From positions 48,344 through 112,343 of the forward strand of contig JAMKCH010084901.1 of the NCBI GenBank assembly GCA_023653785.1: DNA of 64,000 bases, given 5' to 3'. This DNA is from Ophioderma brevispina (Eukaryota; Echinodermata; Ophiuroidea; Amphilepidida; Ophiodermatidae). Position 1 is the stretch's first letter. Each line of letters begins with the position of its first letter. Made by a program: the position numbers and the translations under genes. Positions 45,661-58,690 of this stretch are shown piece by piece. Under the pieces are notes generated by a model. It worked only from the letters and a program-made list of their open reading frames with translations. It was not told where the DNA came from and did not search any database.

Positions 45661-46597
45661 AGGGGGGAAAAAGAACTTTTTTTGTGACCGCTTCTTCCCC
45701 CTTCAATCGTTCTTCACCCCATATTTCACACTTTTTCGCAAACCTGTCTTTTCACACTGCCATACTCTCCTTTTTTATTTTCTTTTCTTTCCCTTAACCA
45801 TTATTAATTATCTAACCCCTCTTTTGTTCAGCCCAACCCCTCCATCTTTCCCCCCCTTTGCCCATCCCTCACCGTACGGTTTCCTTTCCTTCCCCCCTCC
45901 GTATCCCCCTCTCCTATCCCCTGGTATTCCTACTTCTGCCCCCCTCCCCCTCTCCCTACCTGTTTCTTCTTCTCACCCCCCACCACCCCCAACTCACCCT
46001 CCTTCCCTTACTATACTCCCCACTCCTGCCCTGCCCCCACCCCCCCCTTAGTCCCCCAATCACGACTACCTCTCTCCTTTCCTGGTCTCTATCAACCCTG
46101 ACGCTTCCAATCACATTTCCCATGCATCCCAAACCGCTTATTAACCCCACGATCCTTACCTATCGACTTTGATCCAATTCCACGAATCTCCCCCCACCCT
46201 CCTACCTACAACTCACCTCCTGGCCCATAATTCCGCCACCCTCCTCCCCCACCATTCTTACCCCCACCCCACCCTCGGTAGTCCGCCCCCCCACTTCCAT
46301 CCCCTTACTCCATCCACTCGTCTTTCTTTCTCACCCCTCCCTATGCCTTCCCCCCTCCTTCGCTTTAAAGTAGAAACTCGCACGCCAGCCTTCTCTCTAA
46401 TTCCCAACTACCAAGTCGTGGTACACACCAACTTTTCTCTCAATTTCCACTCCCCTCGAACCTCTCACCTTTACTTTCCTTACCCCCCCGACAGACCCCC
46501 TTCACACTTACGGGCGTTTACACTCTCACCTATTACACTACCCCCCTCTCATTTCCTTTTTTTGATACTCCCTTTGTTTATCCCCCCCTAGGTTCTT
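45661..46597. other. Pyrimidine-rich insertion, C-run dominated
   Basis: About 930 bases almost free of G on the + strand, packed with CCCC runs (CCCTCCCCCTCTCCCTACC type). It replaces about 14 bases at the matching point of copy 1 (42245-42258). The open frames inside are Pro/Ser-rich and compositional. It is not a recognisable satellite; an artefact or an expanded simple repeat are the options. Confidence 0.8.
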
Positions 46598-48241
46598 TTG
46601 GAAACTCGCGATTTAAGTGGTGCTATGACAACATTATTTTTTTTTGGGTCTATTTTTATTTTCAACCTATTACACAACAAAAGGCACAATAAAATAACAA
46701 TGAACCAAATTTAAATACCCAAAGTGTAAAAACAAAGGGTAAAACTATTAGCCTACTCTAACATAAATGAAAAACGAAAATACAAAATCAAAACCACCTA
46801 AAAACAAAACCTGGAGCAAGGTTACATACCATCTTTGAAACGATGTTAATAATGTATTACAGAAATAATCTTTTGAGTGTTTACGCCATTCGTTGTCGAA
46901 TTTTTGTTGATTTAAATTCTGGTACCGGATAAAAAATTTTTCTGTTTCATAATAATCTTTTAATTCTCGTGAATATTGGTAAGGAGCATTTTTTTCTCAA
47001 AGCTTATTTTTGTAAATATTCCATTTGACCCAAATTATACGAATCTTCATAGCCCTATTTGTTTGTAAGGATGAAAACCTAAAATACAGTGTCCTTACGT
47101 AAAGTCACTCAATGTTACATTTTTCGTACATCCAACCACCAAACCACTGGTCCAAATATTATTGACATATCGACAGTCAAATCTAAGATGTGGAAGATCT
47201 CTTCTTCTAACTCACAAAAAGTACTAAATTATCATTCTTATTTTGATGCGTTGAGACGGAATTGTAGCGCGAATTCTATTATTTATTTGCAATTGGAAAC
47301 CAAGTAAGTTTAGATTCGATTGTGTCAAAAGGTAGTTTGTATTAGCTGGAGCTATTTCTCATCAGTAATTGTTTTATTTAAGATTGTTCCCATTTTGTTT
47401 CTTTCATCGTGTCTTGTCACTTTGCCACTATAAGTTTATTGTAAAAATATTAAAAAAATTAAAAAAATTAAAAAATATCAAAATGAAAAGGACGGAGAGG
47501 GTGTTGTGGAGGTATTTGACCGTAAATCGGTATTCTCTTAAGGCGTGGAATTAAACAGCTCTACAAATTTCCTTCGTATTTCATAAAGTTTGTTTTAATG
47601 TTAGATTTTATATGAAATCTGCGTACGTGTTCATACCTTTTCTACTCTTTTGTACCATCTGTAGTAAATAGATCCATACAATTTGATGACCCTATTTTGC
47701 CATCTTCGTAAATAGTGGTCTCTCCACAAATTTTATAAGAACTGTTGATTCAAGACGTTGTTTAAGAAAATCTTGTAATGTCTTAGGGGTATTGCACTGC
47801 AAAAAAATTCACAAGACAATTAAAAACATCTTCCAAAATGGGTTGTTATTTTTTAACAGCATTCTTGTAAATGGTTTGCAACCCATGTATAGCAATTCTT
47901 TAGTTATGTTGCAGTGCTGTATTCAAACAAAAAGCATGATTTTTTCATCTATGGATAATTAATCAACTCTCCTTATCATGTTATTTTAAGAGCCTTGAAG
48001 AATCTTTTATGATAAATCATGTTAGCGCCTCCAAATTTTGTCAGTTAATTGGGGTCCTTTTAATTTGTCATTCTTTTCAAAATAAATTTAAACATGGCGC
48101 TTGTAATTTTTAATAAATATCAAAGGAGATGGAATATGAAATGAAATGATTACATTGGGTAAGGATTAAAGATTGACTACGGTTATTCTAACTAATACAG
48201 AAATATTCTTGGACCAATGGATTGCATATTTTTTGACAATT

Positions 48242-48275
48242 GCACCCCCCCCCCCCACCCCCCCCCCCCCCTATA
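48242..48275. repeat. Poly(C) run inside LINE copy 2
   Basis: About 30 consecutive C with one A; the equivalent place in copy 1 (near 43915) has none. Confidence 0.95.
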
Positions 48276-49745
48276 TTCGATCAAAGTTCTTTTCACAATG
48301 TTTTATGTTTGTGAACGAGAAGTCAATGCCTAGGCGAGTAAATGTTCCGGTCTTCGTACCCATACAATTTTTTTACGTGTTTTTATTCGATAAGGGGCTA
48401 TATTTTTTGTGGCCTATCCAAATAACTTTAGTTTTACGGTTCATTTATTTGCAATCGGATATTCTATAAAAAATCTTCTAATTGTTAAACAAGAATTGAG
48501 CGAGTGGTCAGAGCATCAAAATGAAGGTTAGGATCTCAGCTACTGAGATACTAATATTTCCTTATTTCTATTTTATTCTTAATATTACGTTTTCCGTCGT
48601 AAGAATAGACAGTATTTCTGCACAAATAAAAGATATATATGGTGAGAGGGTGTCGCATTGACGGCATCCTCGTTCAATAGAAACATCTAGGGGTTAGGGA
48701 CATTCATGGACTAGAGAGCCGCTATTTGTGTAAAAACTTTTATCCACCCCCTTTCAGCGTTTTCCAATATTGAATAGCTCAAGAAACTTTGAAATAAACT
48801 GATGGGACACGGAGGCAAAAGCTTTTTCAAAATCTAATAAAACCATCAACCGGGAATATTTTCAGGTCAAGGCTATCTGAAGGCGTATCATAAATCTAAT
48901 CTTAATATTTTCCCCAATATATCTCCCGGTCATAAATCCTTTTTGTCTTCACTGATTAGTTGCGGTAATACTTTAATTCTAGCTATAGATGCGGACGTTT
49001 ATATGTAGTGTTAAGTAAAGAAATGGGTCTCAAGTTTTTACAGCAATGTCTTGGTTTATCACCTTTTGGTAGTAAAGTAATAATACCATGCCTGTGCATG
49101 GGAGATAGTTGTTATTATAGTAAAACCATAATTTAGAGATCTTATTATAGGGGGAAATGATCAGTCCAAAAGCCTTAATAAATCAATGTGCATCCATCCG
49201 GACCCGGAGATTTGTTATTTTTCCTTTTCTTAAGAACACTCAAAACTTCATCATAACATAACCGGGCCTTCCAGCTTTCGGAGTGTTTTATCCAGAGAAT
49301 GTACATCGTTTTTGTAACATGTTTCGTCAAGTCTTCGATATTTAGATCCGTCTTATTTATACATGTTTCCTAAAATTTGTAAATTTCTTCATTATCATAT
49401 GATTGTAATTTCCATTTGATTTTCTAAATTAAGGCCTTGTAATTGCCTTGTTAATGAAGTTTTTCCTTTCCAAATTAACAATAGAACTTAGGTGGCTTTT
49501 CGCCTTGTTCAATCTGTTCTGCTTTGTGCTCTCATAATAGAACCTTTGATTTTAATTGTTGATAATTATGTAAAAGCGTTTGTTTGTTCTTACGCCTTTC
49601 TTCTATTAAATTACTTGGGTTCAAATTCATTTTCTCTTCATAGATTGGAAATTTGTTGTTCTAACTCGCCTTTTTGTGTTTTCTTCTTCTTTTCCTATAC
49701 TGTGCTATGAAATGGTTAAGTCCCATGGCAAGCATTAGTAACTCG

Positions 49746-50672
49746 AAAAAAACTGGTTCATTATTTGAATTGGATTTCATCTATTGGAATATTTCAATAT
49801 TTCTGGGTTGTACGGAAAAAGTGCATAACGTTTCTTGAACTCTAATCTTTTATTTAACCAAATTTATATATGTCATATCAGCAAGGGGAGGGGGCAGTTA
49901 TCTATGCTTCGTAAACATTTTGCCTTTGTTTTTAATAGGGTTAAGTTTAAGGAAAAGCGTAACTACTGAATGGTCTGTTCTGTAGCCCGGTATGAGTCTG
50001 TTTTTTAGTGAGTGTTAAGAAGTCTTTTGATATTAGGAACAAATCTAGACGGGCCCGTTTAATTGGTTGGTCTCCTCCATGTATTATCTTCCTGCGTAGG
50101 TGTGGAGACGCCGGGATCACTAATTTTATAATTCTTCTTTGATAGAAATAACCGCTTGTTTCGCGTTTGGATTATTGACATGTTATAGTTTAATTATCAT
50201 AATCCTGATGTTTGTGTTAAATCCAATCGCACATTATATCACGTGAGGGTTATGAAATCGTCAGTTATAGTTTTATTTTTCGATAGAACGCTGGAGAGTC
50301 TCCATTTGGACCGTAAATTGTAATCAGCGTCATTCTATTTTCGTGAATTTGGACATCTAGGGCCACCCAGTTGCCGTTGGATCTATTTTTTCATCAGTAT
50401 TTTAGCAAATCAATAGTTTGGTTGGAAAGAATAGCAGTTCCTCTAGATTGTGATTTTTTGAATACATATATTTAGTTCTTTCATTCATCTTTAATAATCG
50501 CTTCTAGGTTATTAACAATACTGCGTATTTGGAGACATAGATTGAAAATGGTTTTTTTCGGGTCTTAAGATAGTTTAAAACGTCAATTCTTTTTTTTATT
50601 GTCACCTAAACCTCTGCAGTTCATGGAAATGACTTGGATACAATCATTTCATTGTAATTCATACATATATCT
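49746..50672 (-). mobile_element. LINE endonuclease domain
   Basis: The minus strand begins VISMNCRGLGDNKK (50600-50660), the N-terminus of an apurinic-type LINE endonuclease. It continues with NWVALDVQIHENRMTLITIY then GPNGDSPAFYRKI (about 50290-50385), DNTWRRP (about 50060) and a YRATE segment (about 49990) where the family has the YRTDH catalytic motif. Several frame changes are needed. This is the 5' part of ORF2 of the L1/Tx1-like element whose RT lies downstream. Confidence 0.85.
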
Positions 50673-51825
50673 ATTCTAAGTGTTTTACAGAATTTTGTCT
50701 GCATTAATACATATTTTGCAATTGGTTTCCTACTCTTTTGACAAGTTCTTTTTACCCAATACTTTCGTCCCTCATGTTACGTATATCGCATGTATAACAA
50801 TTATTTGAAGGATTATTTTTTACAAATATTCCAAGTTAAACATCTAATCAACTGTAAATGCATTGTCTTACATTTGCTGCCAGGGGTTAAGAAAATACAT
50901 TAAAAACACACATAATAGACCAAAAGAAAAACAGTACTACAGATGGATTCTTCATGGTACTTTAACAACAAATAAAAGGATAATTATTAACCGAAATTCA
51001 ATGAAAACACTAAAATGTGAAAAAAGTTCTGTGGAGGTCCTTTAACGTGAAGAGTTTTCACTAAAAGAAAAAAAAAAACGTTTCAAAATTACTCTTTCTG
51101 GGTGTACTAAGTTTCTGTAAATTACTTTTTTTTATATTGTTTTGTTGTTTAAAGTGAATTGAAAGTTACAAGGAAGAGGCACTGAAGTCACATCTACCAT
51201 TTTTATAAAATGTTTGTGGCTACTAGGGTGCAAAAGGAAAATTGGATATGAAATGTTTTATACAAGAAACCAGATGTTGGATTCCAAAAATAGTATTCTA
51301 ATTTAACTTACCCATTTTGTTTTTCTAAATGGATCTATTGAAATATAAACTACATACATAATTAAATGAGTCTTCAAGAGGATCTGCTGGAGGGGAATTT
51401 GCAGTTCCACAAAAAAAGTCTCCAGTCACTTGCTTCACCAAATTTTTGGGATTTGCATTAAAATTCCTTTCGATTCACGATTTGAACTCATGAGTTAATT
51501 TTTTGTAGCTTATTGGTAAAGACAAAGTACTTAATTATAAGAAAAACATTCAGTTTAAAATCCTGACCATTAACTAGGGGTATAGAATTCCAATCTCTTA
51601 TAGCCATGATATGTAAAAATATATTTTTGCAATTACTACAGTCATTATATCTTAAGTTCAAACATTATTTGAGAGTTTTACTTTTACTCTCATTTACTTC
51701 TCTGTTCATGAAGTTTATCTACTATAATGGCAGTTACTCAATTTTCATGGTTCTTTTAATCCATGCCATATCACCAGCATGGAGTAGAATTTATAACTAA
51801 CCATGGACATTCAGTCGGGGTACAT
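50673..51825. other. AT-rich spacer between LINE ORF1 and ORF2
   Basis: No LINE protein motif is visible here. It is longer than a normal ORF1-ORF2 spacer, so it may be a later insertion into the element. No ends are recognised. Confidence 0.4.
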
Positions 51826-52700
51826 TGAGTCTCTTATGCTACCAGTCTAGGTCCACTCTATCCGCTTGGGTTAAACTGCCGTTTGACGCTAGTTTTTTAC
51901 ACCGAGTCGTGTGCTCTTACCCTCTGTGTAGGTCCGATGCAATGGCAGCCAGTCGTCCCCGTTCGCGCTTCATCTCTGCGGCAAGTCTTTAAAAGTCGTA
52001 GTAAATGCCTACCTTTAACTTTGTTGGTTTCCAAAGTAATTCCTATCAGAATGTTGTGAGAAATTGATTGATAATTGACGGCAGGGGGATGACACCATTA
52101 ATGACGTCTGTTACGAGATTGGAGTCGATGGCATTGACAACACTTATTACCTCCGCATCCTCCCGCTGCATGACCATTTTTTCTTGGAAAACTCAAATAA
52201 AGTTTCAAAATGTGTCATTGGGACGCTCGGGTATGCCATTATCAAAAAAAGATTGAGTTTTCGGCATGTATTTCTTTCAGCGTTAGATTTTCTTCTAACT
52301 CCCGAATTTTTGCAGCCCAGTTCTGTCTTTTAGCTCTGGTATTTTTGTTCTACCGTTGCTAAACGCTAATCTTGGTCGTTCAAGCGCCTGTGCTATATCA
52401 TTTCAATTTCTGTTCAATGTTGTTTACCTTGTCTTTCACACCAGTTAGCTCTGGACGCAGATTGATTCATTTCTTATTGATTTTGATAGCGTGTCATTGA
52501 TTTCTCCTTTCATTTCAATTATCAACTGTTTTTATATTGCGTACTAAATCTTCAGCTTGATTTTCTGACACTGTTGTAGATGTTGGTGTTGTAGATAATA
52601 GTTGCCTTGCACTTTGTTGTTGCTGGGGTTCACGTTGTTCGATGCATTTGTTAAGTTTCCCGCCGCACGAGTTTGATACTGGTTTTTGTTTGGTTGCCAT
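51826..52700 (-). mobile_element. LINE ORF1-like remnant
   Basis: A minus-strand Met at 52700 starts a Gln/Ser/Thr-rich N-terminus (QQQQSARQLLSTTPTSTTV). A lysine-rich coiled-coil-like stretch follows, then NGIPERPND (about 52225), AIDSNLVTDVIN (about 52110) and AEMKRERGRLAAIASDLHRG (about 51930-51990). The GIPE-x-x-xE phrase and the arginine-rich tail fit L1/Tx1-type ORF1 RNA-binding proteins. It is broken by frame changes. Confidence 0.65.
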
Positions 52701-54200
52701 ATTCCGTGTGATTTCCCAAATTTCCGCGCAATATTCAGTCGGATGCAGGAGGAAAGTAGCGATCAGTGATAAAGTTCAGTTCATTCAGTCGTTTAAAAAT
52801 GATATCAAATCGGACAGTTCATATCAATCCATGGTCGCAGTTTCATATTAGTCCAATTTCGTCGTTCCCCACCAGAGCATAGGAGGTTAGCGGACCTCAC
52901 GAAAATACGTCTTACCCTAGCAAAGCATGACCTCCAGCGACATTAAATTCAAACTTACCTTCCGACTCGGCGAATCGTTCTTTTAGACGATCGACATCAC
53001 CAACACCAGCAGGTAAAGATCTTTCAAGTGACCCACTATTCTATAGTCGGCTGTTTCCATCATAGTTCCGTCGTGAGAGCGAGAAGAGGCCAGCAGCTGG
53101 AATTAATTCCTCCCCCCGGTCGACAATTTTGGTACTGTCGGATGCAGCTTTAATTGCCTATCACATATCTAAAAGTTCGGCCAATCGGCTTGGGGAATAA
53201 GTTGATACGAGCAGACTACATATTGCACTTTTTGTTAAAGTAGCGGCAACAGAATTCAAAAAACACAGTCCGGTTAACGGTGACGCGTACAAACGCAATG
53301 GTAATGCGGCCGGTTGATTAACTGCTAATATCGCGGCGTCAGACTGTGCGTTTGCTGCGTTTAATGGACATTGGCGTATGTTACTTTCATCTGACTGATA
53401 TTCTTACGCGGCGCATAAAATTGCATGCACATCATAAAAGACTTTATAAGGCAAGTTAAGTGTGTGTGGGGTCTATCTTGGTGCTTTTTTCGTTTTGTTT
53501 GCCTTTTCTTTGTTGTCTTTTTTTTCTTGGGCATGTGTTGACCCATCAGAAGAAAGGTGGGATAGATGATAGCCTATAGTGAGGCATTTTCGCGTTAAAA
53601 GACATTAAAAGTCACCACAAGACAAACAAATTAAAATGTTGGACCCTACACAAGTCAAACGTCGCACAGTGCGTGGGTAAGTTATCGAAGATTATTACAC
53701 TCCACAAATATCACACCAAACGGGCCATTTCATCCAAGACGATTATACACTGATTTTATTGTTTATATTGTTATCAGTTGCAATAACAATGAATGGACCA
53801 GAAAAATTAGATTTATTAAAACTACAGATTGGTTTCATTAAATGTGCGCCTCTGTAACATATAGATTGTGAACAAAAAAAAAAAGGTTTCTCCAGTAAAA
53901 TTTAATAAATAAACAAAACCCACACACAAACACATTTTTAATGATTTCTCAAAATAAACCGCAATGCGGTAAACTCAAGCAAAAGAGAAATACACGCGTA
54001 CTTTTTCGGAAGTTAGTTTGGAACAACATTTTTTTTATATATTAATACAGAATTACATAAAATGATTGGGCTCTGGAGGCCAGTCTCACTCACACTGTAC
54101 GATGGATCTCTATATGTAACCTTTCGTACATGGCGACGCATGACAGCCGCATGATGTAAGTGACACTCCACTATTCCAACATGTCCAGCCAAAAGGAGCA
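52701..54200. other. Upstream of LINE ORF1; possible 5' UTR, then AT-rich
   Basis: The first 700 bases are more GC-rich and contain no frame that I recognise; they may be the LINE 5' UTR. The remainder is AT-rich with an A12 run near 53875. Confidence 0.35.
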
Positions 54201-55960
54201 GCATGACAGATTCTGGTGACGTAATCGTATTTCCTGTGAAACGTGTACAATGGACCGTTCCTGCACGGATTGTTATTTGAGGGGAGCGCGGGTGTCGACA
54301 CTTCGAAAATGTTTTTTTGGACGACAAAAGTGTATAACGTGGACCTACCCCACCCCCCCACAACCTTCCCTATTCCACCCACCACAACTGCACATACCAC
54401 ACTCGCGGAGTCCTTTTTTTGGAACAATTTGGACTCTTTTACCCCCCTTTTTTCCAAGTTGTAACGCTATGATCCCCCCCTTTAGTTGGACTTTTTGATA
54501 GTCATGCCCACTCACCCAATGTCGTGCAACTTTATTGTTCATTTTCTGCGCTGTAAATCTTGGATTGTTTACTACTCAAATCAGAGCAAACCTTAGTGGA
54601 CCCACCACTTTATCCTCCCCTTTTGTGGTTATAGTGGGAATCCGCAATCCTCCTGACCTGCGCTTATTCCGGGACCTGAATTGTTATACATTCTCCACTT
54701 ATTCACATATCCCATGGGTACAGTCCGCCGCCTTATTCGCCAAGATACAGGTCCTATTACCAACATGTTTATCAAGTACATTAATGTTAACTGACTCCTT
54801 ACTTATGGTGGCGGGGAGAGGGGGTTGCTGGATGGACAGGTTGACATCAGACCGTGCTGGAATTATCACTCACGAGCGCACCACGTGTCTTAGGATTAGG
54901 CGGACCACCCAGTCCCCTGTCACTCCGTGCCTATTGTGTATTAAACTGCCACACGCCCCCATTTATCGTTTAATATATTAATTAAAGTGTTTTCCTGTCT
55001 AGTCCCCTATTTGATACGTGGTCGCGCGAATTTTTCATAATTTTTCATTTTTCGATATCCGCGTAAGGTGTACCCCTTGCGTGATACAAGTGCACTGGCC
55101 TACAGAGTTTGTGCCGTACACCTCTTGGCCAGTGTACTTACATCTATGACTACGCAATACCCATGCAACTCTCATACAATATCGTCTTGATCGACGCAGT
55201 TCATCCCTTATGTCTATTATGTCCTAGTCCACCCCCCCCCAATGCGTGTGCGAATTATTTTTCAATTACCATATCCATATTTCCCCCCATGCCCATACCT
55301 CTACCGATTGTTCGTTTTGTATTCTTGTACGAGTGCCTTTGCTTGTAACTCCCGCCGCGCCCGTAGCCAGGCGGGTGTATTGCGGGGGGGGCGACGCCAC
55401 CCCCAAAAAAATGACCAAGGTCCGCTTTATTGTTTTAGGAAGGTCCGACTTTGCCATGTTTAAGGGTCCGTGTATTCAATGAAAAAGTTGTCTTAAGGGT
55501 TACGTTGCCGTTGTTAGAAAATTGTTTGTTCTCACGCTGCACAAGTTTTTTTTCCATCCAACCCTACACCGACCAACCCCCAACCATCCCCCTCCGTCTT
55601 CAGAATTGGAGACGACGGTGTTTTTGAAAAATTTTGGGTCAACGGCGAGACGCAGCGGCCGAATTTTTTTTTTTGTACGCAAAGTAAGGTCCGCTTCTGG
55701 CAAATCCGCAACCCCCCCCCCCCCGCATAAATTCCTGGCTAGGGCATGTGCCATGTGTTGTCGAGTTTTGGTGTTTTTTAATTATGCCATCTTAACACAA
55801 GGGACAAAAATAGAATAACCAACATAACCAACGTCGACTAAAATGAAAGTGAACTTTTCCGTCCCATTGTGATAAGCCACAACCATTAAAAAATCCAGTT
55901 AACCGGCAGGGCCGGGGGGTGGGGGGGGGGGGGGCTGCATAAGATCACAGTCATGTTTAT
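54200..55960. other. Compositionally odd region with C and G runs
   Basis: It contains CCCACCCCCCCACAACC (54350), CCCCCC runs (55215, 55710), GGGGGGGG (55385) and a G15-type run at 55917-55935. The many medium frames on both strands show no family motif and appear to be compositional by-products. It resembles the pyrimidine-rich insertion at 45.66 kb in style. Confidence 0.6.
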
Positions 55961-57785
55961 AGAAAATGATAATTTTCATCTCCTGACTGACCGATGTTTT
56001 TTAGGCTTTTTTATACGTATAAAAATTGTGTACCCATAACGAACCTAGTCTGTTACGTCTATAGGATTTCACTAGGACTTCATCAGGTTTCCCCTTAGAC
56101 TTAACAGGTTTATTTGATTGTAAATAGAAATTTATTGGAACTTGCTCGATAACAGCTGATAACGTTCATGGTATGAAGCGTTTTAAAGAATCTCTTTATC
56201 TATTTTCACCCTTTTGACTTTTTTTATTCATTGGAGTAGTTCCCCATTCTGTACATTATTTTCCGAGCGGTGTTCCTGTGCTCCCGACTTTTTGCAACAC
56301 TGCAAAGCGTTGATTCGTTGAACACGTTCCCTACAAAATTAAATAAATAACATTTAAATAATCAATAAATAAAAAATGTTTTTAATTCATGTTTAATATC
56401 AGTTAATATTTCTCGGGATATTTCTTAAATATGAAAAGAAAACACCGCAATGAAACAATGAGACTGTAAGAAAATGTTCATTTCTTTAAATTTTACGTAA
56501 ATCGACTATGTAACTTGCACCTCATTCGATTCATTTAGACACAACACGCAAATGCACACGCAACAAAACAAACACACACACATACAACACATTTGCCCTT
56601 GAAGTTTTATTTGCACCAGGAATGATAAATTATGCCCATCATCACGAAAGTCGCAGCGTATGAAAATATCAGTCATTTGAAATTAACATGCGCCAATGCC
56701 CACCCCCCCCCCAGACGCAGCAAACGCGTCACGTTTGATGCCAGCGTTATTTGCGTTTTTGCAGCGTCGCATGTCCGTTTGCGCACTACGCGTCACGCTT
56801 TTAACCCAGAGTTGTTTTTAGAAGTATATTTCCGCTAAGTTTAAAAAAACGCCACAATCTTTAGCTGCCTTAAAAAAAAAATGCCCCAAAAGCCGATTTT
56901 GGCGATTTTGGATAGGTGATAGATGATTTAAAAAGGCATCCAACAGTACCAAAATTGTTAGACCGCCGGAAATTAATTCGAGCGGATTCTCCCTCAGACT
57001 GAATATCAGGTCACACCAAGAATCTTACAGTCTATCTCTCCATATTGTCTTTGCATTTCATTTGTCTGAGCCCATTGTATGGATTTCATTATTAAGGCTT
57101 ATGCATTTACACGTGCCTTCAAAGATCAGTAGAGGCAAACGCTTAAGGAGGCTAGGACACGTTAGCTCCGCGCACTAGATATGGCACTGTTCCAAGTTGT
57201 ATTTTCCAACCAAAATGCTTGCGTGGCGTTCGGAGTGGGATCGCGTGTAAACAATCAGAAGCTGCGCCGTGATGGTCTATATGCGCAACTAAGCTATGGA
57301 GGAGCGAGATGGCCCGAACGTGGACGGTCAAAATAAAATGCCAAGACCAGAGACTCCCATTCCAACACCCTCAGGAAAAAAACCGGGGAAAATTATCCAA
57401 AAGGACTCGGGATGAATAATGGTGAATGAGGTTTTTAGGTTGTTATATTTCCCCCCGAGGCTACGAACGTATTAGTTTGTACAATGTCTTTTCGTGTAAA
57501 AAATTGTAGGAATAGAATCCAATATTGTTATTTTATTCAGTGGGCGGGGTTTAAAGCAAACACGCAAGATCATTGGTTGTGCCTATCGTTATGAGACGAT
57601 GATTATTAGGATAGTGCGTCTCCTCGCAAGTGTTTACGCGCGAGTGTATAAGGACGCAGTGCACGGAGGTAGTACGGGTTGGTTCATTTTTTACAGCGGG
57701 GGAATATTTGTTTTTTAAACTAATATTATTGAAATATAAAAACTATTTTGGTGATTAACAACCAAAACTAACTAAGAATGAGAAT
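55961..57785. other. Intron-like, nothing recognised
   Basis: AT-rich, with a CA-rich microsatellite at about 56540-56590 and a C-run at 56703. A GC-richer patch at 57130-57400 has no recognised peptide; I checked it for FerB/DysF motifs without success. Confidence 0.35.
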
Positions 57786-57961
57786 AAAAGATAGGTTTGT
57801 TGTTTGCCTATCTAATTATCGTGTCATATTGAGGGTCAGTCCAAATTTTTATCGTAAAAAAGGGGGGGTAGGTGCGACGGTATCCACTACTCAAATATAT
57901 TGGATCTGCCCAGCCAATATGACACGATATTAGCTAGGCAAAACAACAACTCCGATCTTTT
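57786..57961. mobile_element. MITE with ~45-bp terminal inverted repeats
   Basis: The left end AAAGATAGGTTTGTTGTTTG (continuing CTATCTAATTATCGTGTCATATTG) is mirrored by the right end, whose reverse complement begins AAAGATCGGAGTTGTTGTTT and ends CGTGTCATATTG. The arms differ at about seven positions. The spacer is about 85 bases with a G-run. It is a nonautonomous DNA element. Confidence 0.82.
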
Positions 57962-58476
57962 AGTCTCTAGTGTTTTCCTCGCAGCATGTTTAGGGACCGA
58001 TATTAATTATCTGTAGCCTGCTCGTGTGGTAAAACCACCCACTCAAATTGAAGATAGCATTTCTAAGTTAATTGTAAATAAACAAGCCGAGCTATATTAT
58101 GTGATCTCATGCTTTAAGGTATGTGTGCCCCCAATTTCTACGTGCGAAATGATATATCGGGCAAGAATTTTCTTGTTTCGTTTACGGATAGATGAAAACA
58201 GTGGCTAGGGGCACATCCGGATCGACTACTTTAAATTTGGAACTAACCTTTTATCGAGGATAGGGACCTAAAAAAAAAACAAATGATAGGTGTTAGTGAT
58301 ATTGAAATGCACCTTTAATTTGAAAAGGCAACCCCAACGTAAAAAACCGCTATTACAACACGGCGGGAAGTCTAGAATTGAGGCGATCCATAATTCCGTT
58401 CTTGAGGTCTCCTTTTGTAACAAACACTCATCCAAATCAGAGTTTGAATGTTCTGGGAACCGTATTGGTATTCTAT
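57962..58476. other. Intron, nothing recognised
   Basis: AT-rich with incidental frames only. Confidence 0.35.
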
Positions 58477-58690
58477 ATACCCTGCAAGTGATCGAACCCA
58501 ACGCAGAATAAAGACAAAATCGGTTATAAGTATATTAGTCTAATTATCCGGAACGGACACTTTCGACAAACACATTAATTGAATGGAATTCGTTATCTTT
58601 AACCACTGCTGTTTTCTTCCTTTTCTTTTAACTTCTCAGTTGGAAAAAGGAACGTATGAGAATTCTACAGACGTTAGCCTTCACGCCTTA
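58477..58690 (+). repeat. Diverged copy of the 3.2-kb repeat
   Basis: Same orientation and order of shared words as 3184-3410, with about one difference in five bases by eye. No SINE head follows this copy. Confidence 0.7.

Larger units (their letters stand above)
45481..49745 (-). mobile_element. LINE RT and C-terminal part, tandem copy 2
   Basis: It repeats the content of 42050-45480 in the same order: the C-terminal segment at 45481-45660, a 930-bp pyrimidine-rich insertion (45661-46597), then the RT part 46600-49745. The RT active-site word is destroyed here (near 48525-48545). Differences from copy 1 are mostly one-base insertions and deletions in homopolymers, with few clean substitutions. 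At 49745 it joins the endonuclease part, so this is the copy in the original position. Confidence 0.8.

Noticed and set aside
45824..46591. Long Pro/Ser-rich ORFs on the + strand
   Set aside because: They follow directly from a CT-rich low-complexity tract; no start context, motif or conservation supports them.
54013..55818. Many ORFs of 70-150 codons on both strands
   Set aside because: Overlapping in several frames, in a compositionally odd region with C and G runs and no family motif.
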